A DNA stretch of 64,000 bases, from NCBI RefSeq assembly GCF_022662195.1, contig NZ_JAKMCS010000011.1:48339-112338 (forward strand), read 5' to 3'. Position numbers and translations under genes: made by a program. Shown here one piece after another: positions 17,652-26,844 of this stretch (its first letter is position 1; every line of letters begins with the position of its first letter). The notes under the pieces were generated by a model. The model was given only the letters and a program-made list of their open reading frames with translations, made no database searches and was not told the origin of the DNA. Source of the stretch: Aestuariivivens insulae. GTDB lineage: Bacteria; Bacteroidota; Bacteroidia; Flavobacteriales; Flavobacteriaceae.

Positions 17652-18147
17652 AATTATGTGTATTAGTTAATTTTTCTCGTATTGCTTTTCTGGCTCTGGA
17701 CAGGCTTACACGCACCGCCGTGTTATTCATATCCAGCATCTCTGCAATTTCATCGTAATCGTATTCCTCTATATCCCGCAGTTGAATAATTAATCGTTGT
17801 TGTTCTGGTAACTCTTCTATAATTTTAGCGACCCAATTCACGCTATCGTTTAATTCAACTTGCTTTTGCAGGGCGGTTTGTTTGTCTTCGTAATTACTAT
17901 GGACTATCTTCAAGTTTTGTGATTGTTTCGACTTTAGCTTATCAAAACAAAAATTCTTGGTCATGGTCATAGAAAAAGCTTCAACATTTTTATACTCCGC
18001 TATCTTTGCTTTATTGTTCCATAACTTTAGCAGGACCTCTTGCGTGGCGTCTTCGGCTTCTTCTGTAGATATAAGTAAGCGTTTAGCTAAACGAAATACT
18101 TTATCCTTAAAAGGCATTACAATATTTAAAAACTCACTTTGAGTCAT
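17638..18147 (-). CDS. ECF-type RNA polymerase sigma factor
   Basis: The 169-residue protein has sigma region 2 (FRLAKRLLISTEEAEDATQEVLLKLW, with the usual D-A-x-Q-E-V motif) and region 4 (IIEELPEQQRLIIQLRDIEEYDYDEIAEMLDMNNTAVRVSLSRARKAIREKL, a helix-turn-helix). It heads the operon sigma - anti-sigma - DUF4252 - DUF4252. In its leader, AAATAGC (18170-18176) faces GCTATTT (18186-18192), a small inverted repeat that could be a binding site or RNA hairpin. The signal is unknown; an envelope role is likely given the targets. Confidence 0.9.
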   Translation of the reverse strand: MTQSEFLNIVMPFKDKVFRLAKRLLISTEEAEDATQEVLLKLWNNKAKIAEYKNVEAFSMTMTKNFCFDKLKSKQSQNLKIVHSNYEDKQTALQKQVELNDSVNWVAKIIEELPEQQRLIIQLRDIEEYDYDEIAEMLDMNNTAVRVSLSRARKAIREKLTNTHNYGIK

Positions 18148-18290
18148 GCTTTGGTTATGGTTTAGTTCTAAATAGCTCTTTTATTGCTATTTGATATTAC
18201 GACGAACAACAGATCATTTTGTTACAATTATTTTTTATTATACAATAATGTAAGTAATTTTACGATTTACCCAAATAAAACTTTGCAACT

Positions 18291-19811
18291 ATGAAAATAG
18301 AAAAATTATCCTCAAACCTATTATTAATTCTATGCATAACATCACTTCTACTCGTTAATTGCAGTAAAGACAATAGTGTTCAGGAAGTTGAAGTAGAAGA
18401 ACCAAAACCGGTTGTTTTAAATAACGAAGTAAATGATTTTGTATGGCTAGGCCTGAACGAAATTTATTTGTGGAAGGATGATGTTCCTAATTTAGCAGAC
18501 AATAAGTTTTCCTCTTTAGATGATTATTATACGTTTTTAAATGGCTATGACACTCCTGAAATATTGTTCGACGCTTTGTTGTACCAAAAAGATGTTGTTG
18601 ATAAATTCAGTTATATTGTTGATGATTATGTTACTCTGGAAAACTCTTTTGAAGGCACCACTAAAAGCAACGGACTGGATTTTCAATTGGTAAGATTGGG
18701 TAATTCCAACGATATATTTGGTTATGTTCGCTATGTAGCCAATAACTCTGATGCTGCTTCTAAATCGATTGCAAGAGGGGAATTCTTTTTAGAAGTAAAT
18801 GGACAACAGTTAACCATTAACAACTATATTGATCTTTTATTTGGCACTAACAATACTTACACATTAGGCATGGCAGACATTACTAATAACACCATTGCCC
18901 TAAATGGAAAAACAGTTGATTTAACAAAAACAGATTTTACCGAAGACCCTATTTTGATCAATAAAGTAATTGATGCTAACGGTACAAAGGTAGGTTACTT
19001 AATGTACAACCAATTTATAGCCAACTTCGACACTGCTTTAAATGAGGCTATGGCATTATTAAAGTCTGAAGGTATATCCGAACTTGTTTTGGACTTAAGA
19101 TATAATCCAGGCGGTCGTGTTAGTTCTGCAATTATTCTGTCAAGCATGATTACTGGACAATTCACTGGTCAAATTTTTTCAAAAGAAAAATGGAACAGTA
19201 AATACCAGAATTATTTTGAAAACAATGACCCCGAACGTCTTATTAACCGTTTTACAGACAAGCTGTTAGACGACACCCCTATTACCAAACTTAATCTAAA
19301 CAAGGTTTATATTCTAACCACGAGCGGGTCTGCTTCAGCAAGTGAATTGGTAATCAATGGTTTGAAACCTTACATTGATGTTGTTCAAATTGGAACAGCG
19401 ACAACAGGTAAATATACAGCTTCTGTAACGCTATACGATTCCAATAACTTCAGTAAAGAAAATGCAAACCCCAATCATAAATATGCCATGCAGCCTTTAG
19501 TTTTTAAATCGGCCAATGCCAATAATGTTTCCGATTATTACGACGGTTTACCACCAGATTACCTAATTACTTACCAAACCTCGTCTGGTGTTGTTGCCGA
19601 AGGTGAAAACATTTTAGATTTAGGTGTTTTAGGAGATGAGAACGAACCTTTTTTAGCCAAAGCTTTATCCCTAATAACCGGTACTACAACAAAAACTATT
19701 ACCGGAAAACCTGATTCAATAAAAGGGTTAGATCTTACAACTATTGCCGATTCTAAAGATTTTACACCATTAGGTAAAGGGATGTATATTGAGTTAAATA
19801 CAAACAAATAA
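18291..19811 (+). CDS. S41-family (tail-specific) protease lipoprotein
   Basis: The 506-residue protein has a lipoprotein signal (LLLVNCSKD, Cys about 24). It then carries the N-terminal segment FVWLGLNEIYLWKDDVPNL, a PDZ-like middle part and the S41 core: GYLMYNQFI, LVLDLRYNPGGRVSSAIIL and LTTSGSASASELVINGL with the likely nucleophile serine in SASASE. The S41 family (Ctp/Tsp) uses a Ser-Lys pair. It is followed after five bases by a paralogue with the same order of motifs. Position on the outer face of the envelope is inferred. Confidence 0.88.
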   Translation: MKIEKLSSNLLLILCITSLLLVNCSKDNSVQEVEVEEPKPVVLNNEVNDFVWLGLNEIYLWKDDVPNLADNKFSSLDDYYTFLNGYDTPEILFDALLYQKDVVDKFSYIVDDYVTLENSFEGTTKSNGLDFQLVRLGNSNDIFGYVRYVANNSDAASKSIARGEFFLEVNGQQLTINNYIDLLFGTNNTYTLGMADITNNTIALNGKTVDLTKTDFTEDPILINKVIDANGTKVGYLMYNQFIANFDTALNEAMALLKSEGISELVLDLRYNPGGRVSSAIILSSMITGQFTGQIFSKEKWNSKYQNYFENNDPERLINRFTDKLLDDTPITKLNLNKVYILTTSGSASASELVINGLKPYIDVVQIGTATTGKYTASVTLYDSNNFSKENANPNHKYAMQPLVFKSANANNVSDYYDGLPPDYLITYQTSSGVVAEGENILDLGVLGDENEPFLAKALSLITGTTTKTITGKPDSIKGLDLTTIADSKDFTPLGKGMYIELNTNK

Positions 19812-19816
19812 TTTAG

Positions 19817-21301
19817 ATGAAGTTCTTGAAAACCCCAATAATGCTGTTAGTAGTTGCCCTATTAACCATTAGTTGCTTTGAAGACAACGACGACAATACA
19901 ATAAGCGCCAACCAAATAAACGATTTTGTTTGGAAGGGGATGAACATTTTTTACCTCTATAAAGATAATGTGCCAGACTTGGCCAATGACAGATTTTCCA
20001 GTGACAGTGAATATGCTGATTATTTAAATGGGTTTTCTAGCCCTGAAACACTGTTTGAAAGTGTTATATACAACAGAGAAACAGTAGATAAATATAGTTG
20101 GATTGTAGACGATTACATTGCTTTAGAACAGTATTTTAGTGGTGTTTCCACAAGTAATGGGATGGAATTTAGCTTGTTTTTACATCCTAACAACAATAGT
20201 AAAGTCTTTGGAGTGGTAAGACTTGTGCTTAATAACAGTGATGCTGATAATAAGGGATTGAAACGAGGTGATATATTCGATGCCATTAACAACACTCCCT
20301 TAACAACATCAAACTATAACAGTTTATTAAGTGAGGACAGTTACACTCTAAATTTAGCTATGTATGACACAAACAACACACCAGAAAGTACTGATGACAA
20401 TATAGTTTCAACATCGGAGGCCGTATCTCTCACCAAATTGGAATATGCCGAAAATCCTATTTTTAAAACAAACATCTTTGATGTAGGGGGTGAAAAAGTG
20501 GGCTATTTAATGTACAATGGCTTTACGGCAGATTATGACTCCCAACTCAACAATGTCTTTGCTGATTTTAAAGCCAATAATATACAGCACCTTGTATTGG
20601 ATTTACGCTATAACCCTGGCGGATCTGTCAACTCTGCCATTCTTTTATCAAGTATGATTACCGGACAGTTTACCGGAGATATTTTTAGCACAGAACAATG
20701 GAACAGTGAATTTCAACAAGCTATAGAAAATGAAGACCCTGAACTCCTCATTAATAGGTTTACCAATAATGATGAAGGGGCTGCCTTAAACAGTTTGAAC
20801 CTTAGTAAAGTTTACATTATTGCTACTGAAGACTCTGCATCTGCGAGCGAGTTAGTTATCAACAGCTTAGACCCTTACATCAATGTAGTACATATTGGTG
20901 AAAACACTACAGGAAAGTATCAAGCATCGACGACTCTGTACGATTCAGAAGACTATGGTCGTGAGGGTGCAAACCCTAACCATACGTACGCTATGCAACC
21001 CCTTATTTTTAAATCGCTTAACAAGGTTGGCTATACAGATTACATCGATGGTCTTACTCCAGACATTGAACTCCATGAAAATTATTTAGACCTTGGCATT
21101 ATAGGGAATGAAAATGAAACGTTACTTGCTGCGGCATTAAACGATATACTAAATGCAACGGGAAAAACTTTTGCCAATTCAAAAACAAACAATAGTTTAC
21201 AACTCTTTGAAATAGACCAACAGTCAAGTCCATTTGAAAATGATATGTATATTGAGAAGGAACTACCTGAAAACATTTTAAACCAACTAATTTTTGACTA
21301 A
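19817..21301 (+). CDS. S41-family protease lipoprotein, tandem paralogue
   Basis: The 494-residue protein starts with a lipoprotein signal (LLTISCFED). It matches the preceding gene along its whole length: FVWKGMNIFYLYKDNVPDLA, GYLMYNGFTADYDSQLN, LVLDLRYNPGGSVNSAILLSSMITGQFTG and IATEDSASASELVINSL. The catalytic serine motif is kept. The pair arose by tandem duplication and both remain intact. The stop codon overlaps the start of the Dph6-like gene by eight bases, which ties the three into one operon. Confidence 0.88.
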   Translation: MKFLKTPIMLLVVALLTISCFEDNDDNTISANQINDFVWKGMNIFYLYKDNVPDLANDRFSSDSEYADYLNGFSSPETLFESVIYNRETVDKYSWIVDDYIALEQYFSGVSTSNGMEFSLFLHPNNNSKVFGVVRLVLNNSDADNKGLKRGDIFDAINNTPLTTSNYNSLLSEDSYTLNLAMYDTNNTPESTDDNIVSTSEAVSLTKLEYAENPIFKTNIFDVGGEKVGYLMYNGFTADYDSQLNNVFADFKANNIQHLVLDLRYNPGGSVNSAILLSSMITGQFTGDIFSTEQWNSEFQQAIENEDPELLINRFTNNDEGAALNSLNLSKVYIIATEDSASASELVINSLDPYINVVHIGENTTGKYQASTTLYDSEDYGREGANPNHTYAMQPLIFKSLNKVGYTDYIDGLTPDIELHENYLDLGIIGNENETLLAAALNDILNATGKTFANSKTNNSLQLFEIDQQSSPFENDMYIEKELPENILNQLIFD

Positions 21302-22010
21302 ACACAAAACCTACTTCAACTGGAGTACAGGAAAAGATTCAGCATTAGCCTTATACCATTTATTACAGGATCCCAATTATACTGTAGAGGAACTTATAAC
21401 AACCGTTAACAGCCATTATAATCGGGTGTCCATGCATGGGCTTAGAAGGGAATTACTGGTAGCACAAACCCAAGCCATTAATATCCCCTCCAGCTTTATT
21501 GAGTTGCCCGAAATGCCCAGTATGGAAACCTATGAACAAAAAATGGGGGAAACCGTTTCTAAGTTAAAAGAAAATGGCTTTACCCATAGTGCCTTTGGGG
21601 ATATTTTTTTGGAAGATTTAAGAACATATCGGGAAAACCAACTGGCGCAACAAGGGTTTAAAGCGGTGTTTCCCATTTGGAAACGCGATACTAAAGCATT
21701 GATACATGAGTTTTTGGATTTAGGCTTTAAAACCATAATCGTATGCGCCAACTCCAAGTACTTTAACGAAGACTTTGTGGGTACTGTTATAGATAAAGAT
21801 TTTATTGATAAGCTCCCCAAAGGCGTAGACCCTTGTGGCGAAAATGGAGAATTCCATACCTTTTGCTTTGATGGCCCTATTTTTAAGAACCCCATTCCAT
21901 TTAGCATTGGAGAAAAAGTATACCGAGAATATAATACTCCTAAAACGGACGATTCGGTGTGTAAAGGCGATAAATATGGTGTTTGGTATTGTGATCTTAT
22001 TGCTGAATAA
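21294..22010 (+). CDS. Dph6-like PP-loop ATP pyrophosphatase, copy 1
   Basis: The 238-residue protein belongs to the Diphthami_syn_2 / Dph6 family of N-type ATP pyrophosphatases: PP-loop WSTGKDSALALYHL at the N-terminus, then NRVSMHGLRRELLVAQ, HSAFGDIFLEDLRTYRE, FPIWKRDT and the ending DPCGENGEFHTFCFDGPIF. The eukaryotic enzyme amidates diphthine, but bacteria have no diphthamide, so the substrate is unknown here. The start codon is TTG (21294), overlapping the S41 stop. A second family member lies at 24969-25619 and the btuB gene lies between them. Confidence 0.83.
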   Translation: MTKHKTYFNWSTGKDSALALYHLLQDPNYTVEELITTVNSHYNRVSMHGLRRELLVAQTQAINIPSSFIELPEMPSMETYEQKMGETVSKLKENGFTHSAFGDIFLEDLRTYRENQLAQQGFKAVFPIWKRDTKALIHEFLDLGFKTIIVCANSKYFNEDFVGTVIDKDFIDKLPKGVDPCGENGEFHTFCFDGPIFKNPIPFSIGEKVYREYNTPKTDDSVCKGDKYGVWYCDLIAE

Positions 22011-22094
22011 GAAATTTTAAATAATCAAGTTTTTTAAAATATAAGTGTTGTTTTCGTTTTTTCCATTCCATGTATTTGCAAAAGTAGGTTTGCT

Positions 22095-22290
22095 TGCTTA
22101 GTCATTTCGATCGTAGAGAGAAACCAATAAGGTTCAGCGAAGCTAAATCGCATTAAGAAAGTAACACTAATACCATTAATAATGTGATGTCTCAATCGTA
22201 CCTCATTTCGACATGACCAGAGCTATTGATTAACACATGCAGTCATTTTTTTAACGTGTCGCACTTAGCCTATCAAAGCGAAAGCAGGAA
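22095..22290. repeat. gene-free stretch with dispersed-repeat debris
   Basis: The 345 bases between 22011 and 22355 carry no gene. GTCATTTCGATCGTAGAGAG (about 22101) and, further on, CTCATTTCGACATGACC (about 22202) are partly inverted copies of a motif that I know as a common intergenic repeat in flavobacterial genomes. A phrase AAGCGAAAGCAGGAATCC at about 22276-22293 is of the same sort. The function is unknown. Confidence 0.4.
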
Positions 22291-22297
22291 TCCATAA

Positions 22298-22330
22298 AAA
22301 ATGCCTCCAACAAAGGGAGGCATTTTCACA
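22298..22330 (-). terminator. terminator after btuB
   Basis: On the minus strand AAAATGCCTCC - loop - GGAGGCATTTT is a perfect 11-bp stem followed by a T-run. Confidence 0.9.
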
Positions 22331-22355
22331 AGAGGTTAAGCAGTAGATAAAATCG

Positions 22356-24227
22356 TTATAGGTTTATATTCAACCCTAAGTTGACATTTCTTCCTTTAGT
22401 GGTATACCCCAGAATTTCAAAATAATCTTCATTGAGTAAATTGGTTATACTGGCAAAGAGCTTCACTTTATTTTTTACCAGTTTCTGACTAAAATATAAG
22501 TCAACTAAAGAAAAGGAAGATAGTTCAACATCTTCATAAGTTGAGAAATTCATATCTGCCCTACTTCCCACAAACTGATAATTTAAGGAAGCAAACGTAT
22601 TTTTACAAAAGTTATAGCCCAAACCAACATTAACTTTATGCTTTGGCAACCTTAAACGTACGCCATCCTTCAACTCGGTAAATGTATAATTGGCAGAAAT
22701 GGATAGATCTTTAACCAAATCGAGTTGCGCTTCAAGTTCAACACCATGAACCCTTGCATCGGCAGCGGCATTTTCGTAACCTGTAGTATAAATAATGGTG
22801 TTCTCCTCTTTTCTATTAAAATAAACACCGCTTAAACGAACTCCTTTTTTAGTGTTATACTCCAAACCACCTTCTATGGTTCTATTTTCTTCTGGTTCCA
22901 AGTCGGGGTTTGCGCCATAATATCCAAACAATTGGGATAAATTAGGAGCTATAAACGACGTGGCATACGATCCAAACACCTTGGCATAACCTTCATCTAA
23001 TGCTATACTATAAGAAGGGTTTGCACTATAAACCAAATGCGTACCATATTCACTATGAATATTCAACCTTCCTCCCACATTTAAGTTTAAACCAAAATCT
23101 GAAACATAAACCATATTCACATAAGGATCGGTATTCGTAAAACTTTCTTCTTTAGAAAACTGACTCCTGTAATCGCCATAATTCAAACCAACTATAGTAT
23201 AGAATGTATCATCAAACACATATTTATTAAAAGCATCCACAATGTAGCTTTTGGCTTTATGGGCAGACCCAAAAGTTGAAATAGTTTCCCGATCTATCTC
23301 GGTGAAGGCAGCATTAACTTGAATACTACCGTTACCGTATTTAAACTCAGGTGACAGCCCTACCCTTTTTTGTTCAGACAAGTATTCATCGTTTGTATCA
23401 GCAAAAGTATAAGTAGGTGCTGGGTACCCATCAATATCTGCTTTGAACTTATCATAACTAGCAAAAGCCGTAATATTAAAGGCATCATTAATTTTGTAAC
23501 CCAATCTTGCATTCGTATTAAATCTAGAAAACGGATCCTTTTCTGGAGTGTCCGATTTTGCTGCCGACAACCCATCAACGTATCTATTGCCAAAGCTTGC
23601 CAAATAAGTAAGCTTATTCAAGGTTCCATTTATCGATACACTATTGGTAAAACTAGCGGCATTATAATTTAGATTGTCTTGATCTTGGTTCGTTCCAACT
23701 ACTGTTAAGAAATTTCCAGATATACTTTCTTTAGACGACTTTTTAGTCGTAATATTAATGACTGCCGTGGCTGCCGCATTCCCATATAATGTACTGGCAG
23801 CTCCTTTTATAATTTCTATAGATTCAATAGTGTTTAAATCCAATAAACGCAAGTCCAATTCATTCGAGACCATAGAAGGATCGTTCACCTGTACACCATC
23901 AATAAGCACTAACACCTGTCTGTTATTACCGCCCCTTATAAAGCTGGATATGTTTTGCCCTTCAACACTTCTACTTCCGTTAACCACAATACCAGACTTT
24001 GTATTAATTAATTCGGCAATGGTTTTTCCTTGGCTCTTTTCAATTTCCTGTTTTGAAATTTTAATAACCGTTTTACCTGAGTGCTCTCGCTTCAGCTTAA
24101 ACCTAGAATCTGATACAACAACTTCATCCAGTTGTTCTACACTAGTTGAGTCGGCTTGCTGTTGTGCAAACCCAAATAATGATATACCACAACACAGCAT
24201 ACCAAAAACACTTGCTTTTTTGTTCAT
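22356..24227 (-). CDS. btuB: TonB-dependent vitamin B12 receptor BtuB
   Basis: Outer-membrane channel for cobalamin uptake. The 623-residue protein has a signal peptide (about 1-21), a TonB-box-like stretch EQLDEVVVSDSR, a plug domain (IAELINTKSGIVVNGSRS, IRGGNNRQVLVLIDGVQVND, IEIIKGAASTLYGNAAATAVINI) and a 22-strand barrel ending in a C-terminal NLGLNINL. The B12 assignment rests on the cobalamin riboswitch just upstream, on barrel size similar to BtuB, and on the BtuFCD genes nearby. A cognate SusD-like partner is absent. Confidence 0.9.
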   Translation of the reverse strand: MNKKASVFGMLCCGISLFGFAQQQADSTSVEQLDEVVVSDSRFKLKREHSGKTVIKISKQEIEKSQGKTIAELINTKSGIVVNGSRSVEGQNISSFIRGGNNRQVLVLIDGVQVNDPSMVSNELDLRLLDLNTIESIEIIKGAASTLYGNAAATAVINITTKKSSKESISGNFLTVVGTNQDQDNLNYNAASFTNSVSINGTLNKLTYLASFGNRYVDGLSAAKSDTPEKDPFSRFNTNARLGYKINDAFNITAFASYDKFKADIDGYPAPTYTFADTNDEYLSEQKRVGLSPEFKYGNGSIQVNAAFTEIDRETISTFGSAHKAKSYIVDAFNKYVFDDTFYTIVGLNYGDYRSQFSKEESFTNTDPYVNMVYVSDFGLNLNVGGRLNIHSEYGTHLVYSANPSYSIALDEGYAKVFGSYATSFIAPNLSQLFGYYGANPDLEPEENRTIEGGLEYNTKKGVRLSGVYFNRKEENTIIYTTGYENAAADARVHGVELEAQLDLVKDLSISANYTFTELKDGVRLRLPKHKVNVGLGYNFCKNTFASLNYQFVGSRADMNFSTYEDVELSSFSLVDLYFSQKLVKNKVKLFASITNLLNEDYFEILGYTTKGRNVNLGLNINL

Positions 24228-24304
24228 TTAATTAACTAATTGCTCGAGAATCGCATGGATTATCATACGTAAACTTTTATCCCGAAAGTTTGACTTTATT
24301 GTTT

Positions 24305-24540
24305 GAATTTGGCAGGTCTCCTGACTTATCCCACACTATCGTACCTTCCCATTAACCTGTGTTAACAGTGGTTTGAAGACATAGTGCCTCTTCAAGAGAT
24401 GCCCAATCAAAATTGAGCATGGAACTTACAGTTGCGGGAACAGCTCTGGAATTACACCAGATTCCCTTTTAATTGGCTTTGCCTTTCGAACTTTTTAATC
24501 GCTTCAATAGTTCTTAATGGCATTGCCAAACCAAAATTCG
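24305..24540 (-). ncRNA. cobalamin (B12) riboswitch
   Basis: On the minus strand the 5' flank TTTGGTTTGGCA pairs with the 3' TGCCAAATTC (P1). Between them come AAAAGGGAATCTGGTG, TTCCCGCAACTGTAAG, the B12-box-like ACCACTGTTAACACAGGT and GTCAGGAGACCTGCC. These match the conserved core of the AdoCbl riboswitch in order. It sits 78 bases upstream of the btuB start. It is expected to reduce btuB expression when cobalamin is plentiful. Confidence 0.95.
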
Positions 24541-24543
24541 GTG

Positions 24544-24551
24544 CAAAGATA
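24544..24551 (-). promoter_or_regulatory. -7 element of the riboswitch-btuB transcript
   Basis: TATCTTTG on the minus strand fits TAnnTTTG and lies directly in front of the riboswitch. Confidence 0.55.
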
Positions 24552-24644
24552 AGGTCTATTTTAATTTTAAAGATCCCTAAAAAGAAAAAAATATTAAATA
24601 GATTCTTATGATGCACGATAAAGTTCCTTTTTGGCTTTTTTTTG

Positions 24645-24960
24645 GGGCAAATGGCAAGCCACCGTGCTATACGCTATAGTTTTTTTAAATATGCAAGGTT
24701 TTTCAACGACTATAATTGTTAGCCATCTTGGTTCTTGATTCTTTGTGCCTTGGTTCCAATTGCTAGATATTTTAAAAAAGCTGCCGCTCCTATCACTTTT
24801 GCGGAGTTTTAGACTTTTAACATTATATATTACAACCTAGAAGTTTGAGTCTTGTCCTGAAAGTCCCTCCTAATTTTCAAGACACTAGCATCTAACTTTG
24901 GACATCCTTTTTACCTTTTCAATCCCTTTAATCTTCATCAATCTTTTCAATCTTATTGTA
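24645..24960. repeat. dispersed intergenic repeat, copy A, and pyrimidine-rich spacer
   Basis: The stretch from 24552 to 24968 has no gene. From 24645 the sequence GGGCAAATGGCAAGCCACCG, a further CTAT-CG-TATAG, then after an added segment of about 60 bases TTTTAAAAAAGCTGCC-CTCCTAT--CTTTTGC match the repeat at 51785-51880. Downstream (about 24912-24957) the minus-strand-side spacer contains imperfect reiterations of TTTCAATC. No open frame or structured RNA was recognised. Confidence 0.5.
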
Positions 24961-24968
24961 CCCAGTTC

Positions 24969-25619
24969 TTAACTTATCAGCCTTAAATTAGCAAAATAAT
25001 AATCCTTGTGGGATTCTTTTTTTTGAACTTGAACGTCAATTCTATTTTTAAAAAAGGGAGCGTTGACGACTAAGGTATGGAATTCGCCATTTTCACCACA
25101 GGCATCAATCCCCATGGCTTCTAAGGTTTCAACCAAAGCAATATCAATGGTTTTCCCTAAAAACGCTTCACCTAAATCTTGGTTACAGGATACTATAATA
25201 GCCTCAATGCCAGCAGTAATCATATCCAAAACCAACTGACGCCTATTCCCCTGCCATAAGGGCAACACCGCTTTAAGGTTAGCAGCCCCAGAGACTTTCT
25301 CCTCCCACTGCTTATGAGCCTCTATATCAATATCACCAAAGACAGCATGCGATAACGAATACGTTTCGGTTAATAGCTTTAGGTTCTTTATATAATTGGT
25401 TTCATAGGCTTCCCAAGTGCTATTAAAAAAATGGATTGGCACCCCCAGTGCACTGGCTTGGGCCTGAAGAATCTCTTTTGATATACCATGCGATCGCGAC
25501 CGTTCTCCAGTCTCGTTCATCACATTTAAAAGTAGGGTTGGTTTGTAGCCCAATGCCACAGCTTTATAAAAGGCATAGCAGCTGTCCTTACCACCACTCC
25601 AAGAGCATAAAAAATTCAT
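24969..25619 (-). CDS. Dph6-like PP-loop ATP pyrophosphatase, copy 2
   Basis: The 216-residue protein has the PP-loop CSWSGGKDSCYAFYK, the second motif GERSRSHGISKEILQAQ, HAVFGDIDIEAHKQWEE, LPLWQGNRR and DACGENGEFHTLVVNAPFF. It is a distant paralogue of the protein at 21294-22010. It is read divergently from btuF, 85 bases apart, and lies between the riboswitch-controlled btuB and the BtuFCD genes. A link to cobalamin or cobinamide salvage is suggested by this position (inference); the reaction is not known. Confidence 0.83.
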   Translation of the reverse strand: MNFLCSWSGGKDSCYAFYKAVALGYKPTLLLNVMNETGERSRSHGISKEILQAQASALGVPIHFFNSTWEAYETNYIKNLKLLTETYSLSHAVFGDIDIEAHKQWEEKVSGAANLKAVLPLWQGNRRQLVLDMITAGIEAIIVSCNQDLGEAFLGKTIDIALVETLEAMGIDACGENGEFHTLVVNAPFFKNRIDVQVQKKESHKDYYFANLRLIS

Positions 25620-25638
25620 ATTTTAAAATTTAATAGGC

Positions 25639-25646
25639 CAAAAATA
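25639..25646 (-). promoter_or_regulatory. -7 element before Dph6-like copy 2
   Basis: TATTTTTG on the minus strand, 19 bases upstream of the ATG at 25619; fits TAnnTTTG. Confidence 0.5.
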
Positions 25647-25704
25647 AGTGTCCGTAACCGCTATTACAAAAAAAATAAAGACCTTTGACACTTAATCGTG
25701 TCCC

Positions 25705-26844
25705 ATGCGCTTTATTCTTTTTTACATAAGTACTCTATTAATTTTATCAGGCTGTAAAGAACAAAAAAAACAGCTTACCCCTTCAGTCCCAACTGAAACA
25801 ACTTCCGTCAATATAAAATATGCCAAAGGCTTTTCCATAAGGCACTTTAACGCCCATAAGGAAATTACCATTACCCGTGCTTGGCCCAAAAGCAAAGACA
25901 CACTTCGCTACCTGTTGGTTGACAAAGAATACGACATACCATCACACAACAATAAAACCACAGTCATAAAAACCCCAATAAGCAAAGTAGTTGTAATGTC
26001 TACCACCAACATTCCAACCTTGGAATATTTAAATGTAGACACCTGTCTAATAGGCTTCCCTAACACCAAATTCATCTCTTCCGAAAAAACCAGAAAAAGA
26101 ATTGATAACGGAGATGTTAAGGACTTGAATAACGACTTGGATATTAATATGGAGCTGCTTCTCGAATTAGCACCAGAACTGGTTATTGGCTTTTCGGTTA
26201 ATGGGAATGACAAAACCCTTAACCAAATAGAGAAATTCAACATTCCAGTTGTTTTGGATGGTGCTTGGACCGAAGAGCATCCCCTAGGAAAAGCAGAATG
26301 GATTAAATTTATAGCTGCCTTTTTTAATAAGGAAAAAGAGGCTGATTCTATTTTTAAAACCATTGAGTCTTCCTATTTAAAGGCTAAAAAACTGGCTTTA
26401 AATGCCCCTAAGCGACCTAGCGTATTGTCGGGATCGATGTTTAAGGATGTTTGGAACGTTCCGGGAGGCAAAAGCTTTATGGCCACTTACTTTAAAGATG
26501 CCAATACCCGCTATTTATGGGAGACCAACCAAAATACAGGAAGCCTCCAGTTGAACTTCGAAAATGTACTGCAAAAAGCACAACAAGCCAATTTTTGGAT
26601 TGGGGCCGGAAACTTTGACAATAAGGAACAAATGGCAAACAGTAGTAAAGGTTACGTTTTTTTTGATGCCTTTAAAGACAACAACATTTATACCTATACC
26701 AATAAAGTTGGCCCAAAGGGCGGATTATTATTTTACGAATTGGGATCGTTACGGCCAGACATCATCTTAAAGGACATTATAAAAATTGCGCATCCGGAGT
26801 TACTCAAAAATTACGACCTTTACTTTTTTAAACGTTTAGAATAA
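25705..26844 (+). CDS. btuF: ABC transporter substrate-binding lipoprotein, BtuF-like
   Basis: The 379-residue protein has a lipoprotein signal (LLILSGCKEQ). The body is a class III helical-backbone binding protein: SKVVVMSTTNIPTLEYLN, then ELLLELAPELVIGF, NIPVVLDGAWTEEHPLGKAEWIKFIAAFF and a C-lobe with WNVPGGKSFMATYFKDANTRYLW and GSLRPDIILKDIIKIAHPELL. It binds cobalamin or a similar chelate; B12 is favoured by the adjacent btuB and riboswitch. The permease begins right at its stop codon. N-terminal residues about 40-85 are unusual and also seen in Bacteroidota siderophore/B12 binders. Confidence 0.83.
   Translation: MRFILFYISTLLILSGCKEQKKQLTPSVPTETTSVNIKYAKGFSIRHFNAHKEITITRAWPKSKDTLRYLLVDKEYDIPSHNNKTTVIKTPISKVVVMSTTNIPTLEYLNVDTCLIGFPNTKFISSEKTRKRIDNGDVKDLNNDLDINMELLLELAPELVIGFSVNGNDKTLNQIEKFNIPVVLDGAWTEEHPLGKAEWIKFIAAFFNKEKEADSIFKTIESSYLKAKKLALNAPKRPSVLSGSMFKDVWNVPGGKSFMATYFKDANTRYLWETNQNTGSLQLNFENVLQKAQQANFWIGAGNFDNKEQMANSSKGYVFFDAFKDNNIYTYTNKVGPKGGLLFYELGSLRPDIILKDIIKIAHPELLKNYDLYFFKRLE

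Noticed and set aside
22095..22290. tRNA or small RNA gene
   Set aside because: No cloverleaf or T-loop motif; the segment looks like dispersed-repeat debris.
23370..24231. Plus-strand reading frames inside btuB
   Set aside because: They have no family features and are shadows of the strongly coding minus strand.
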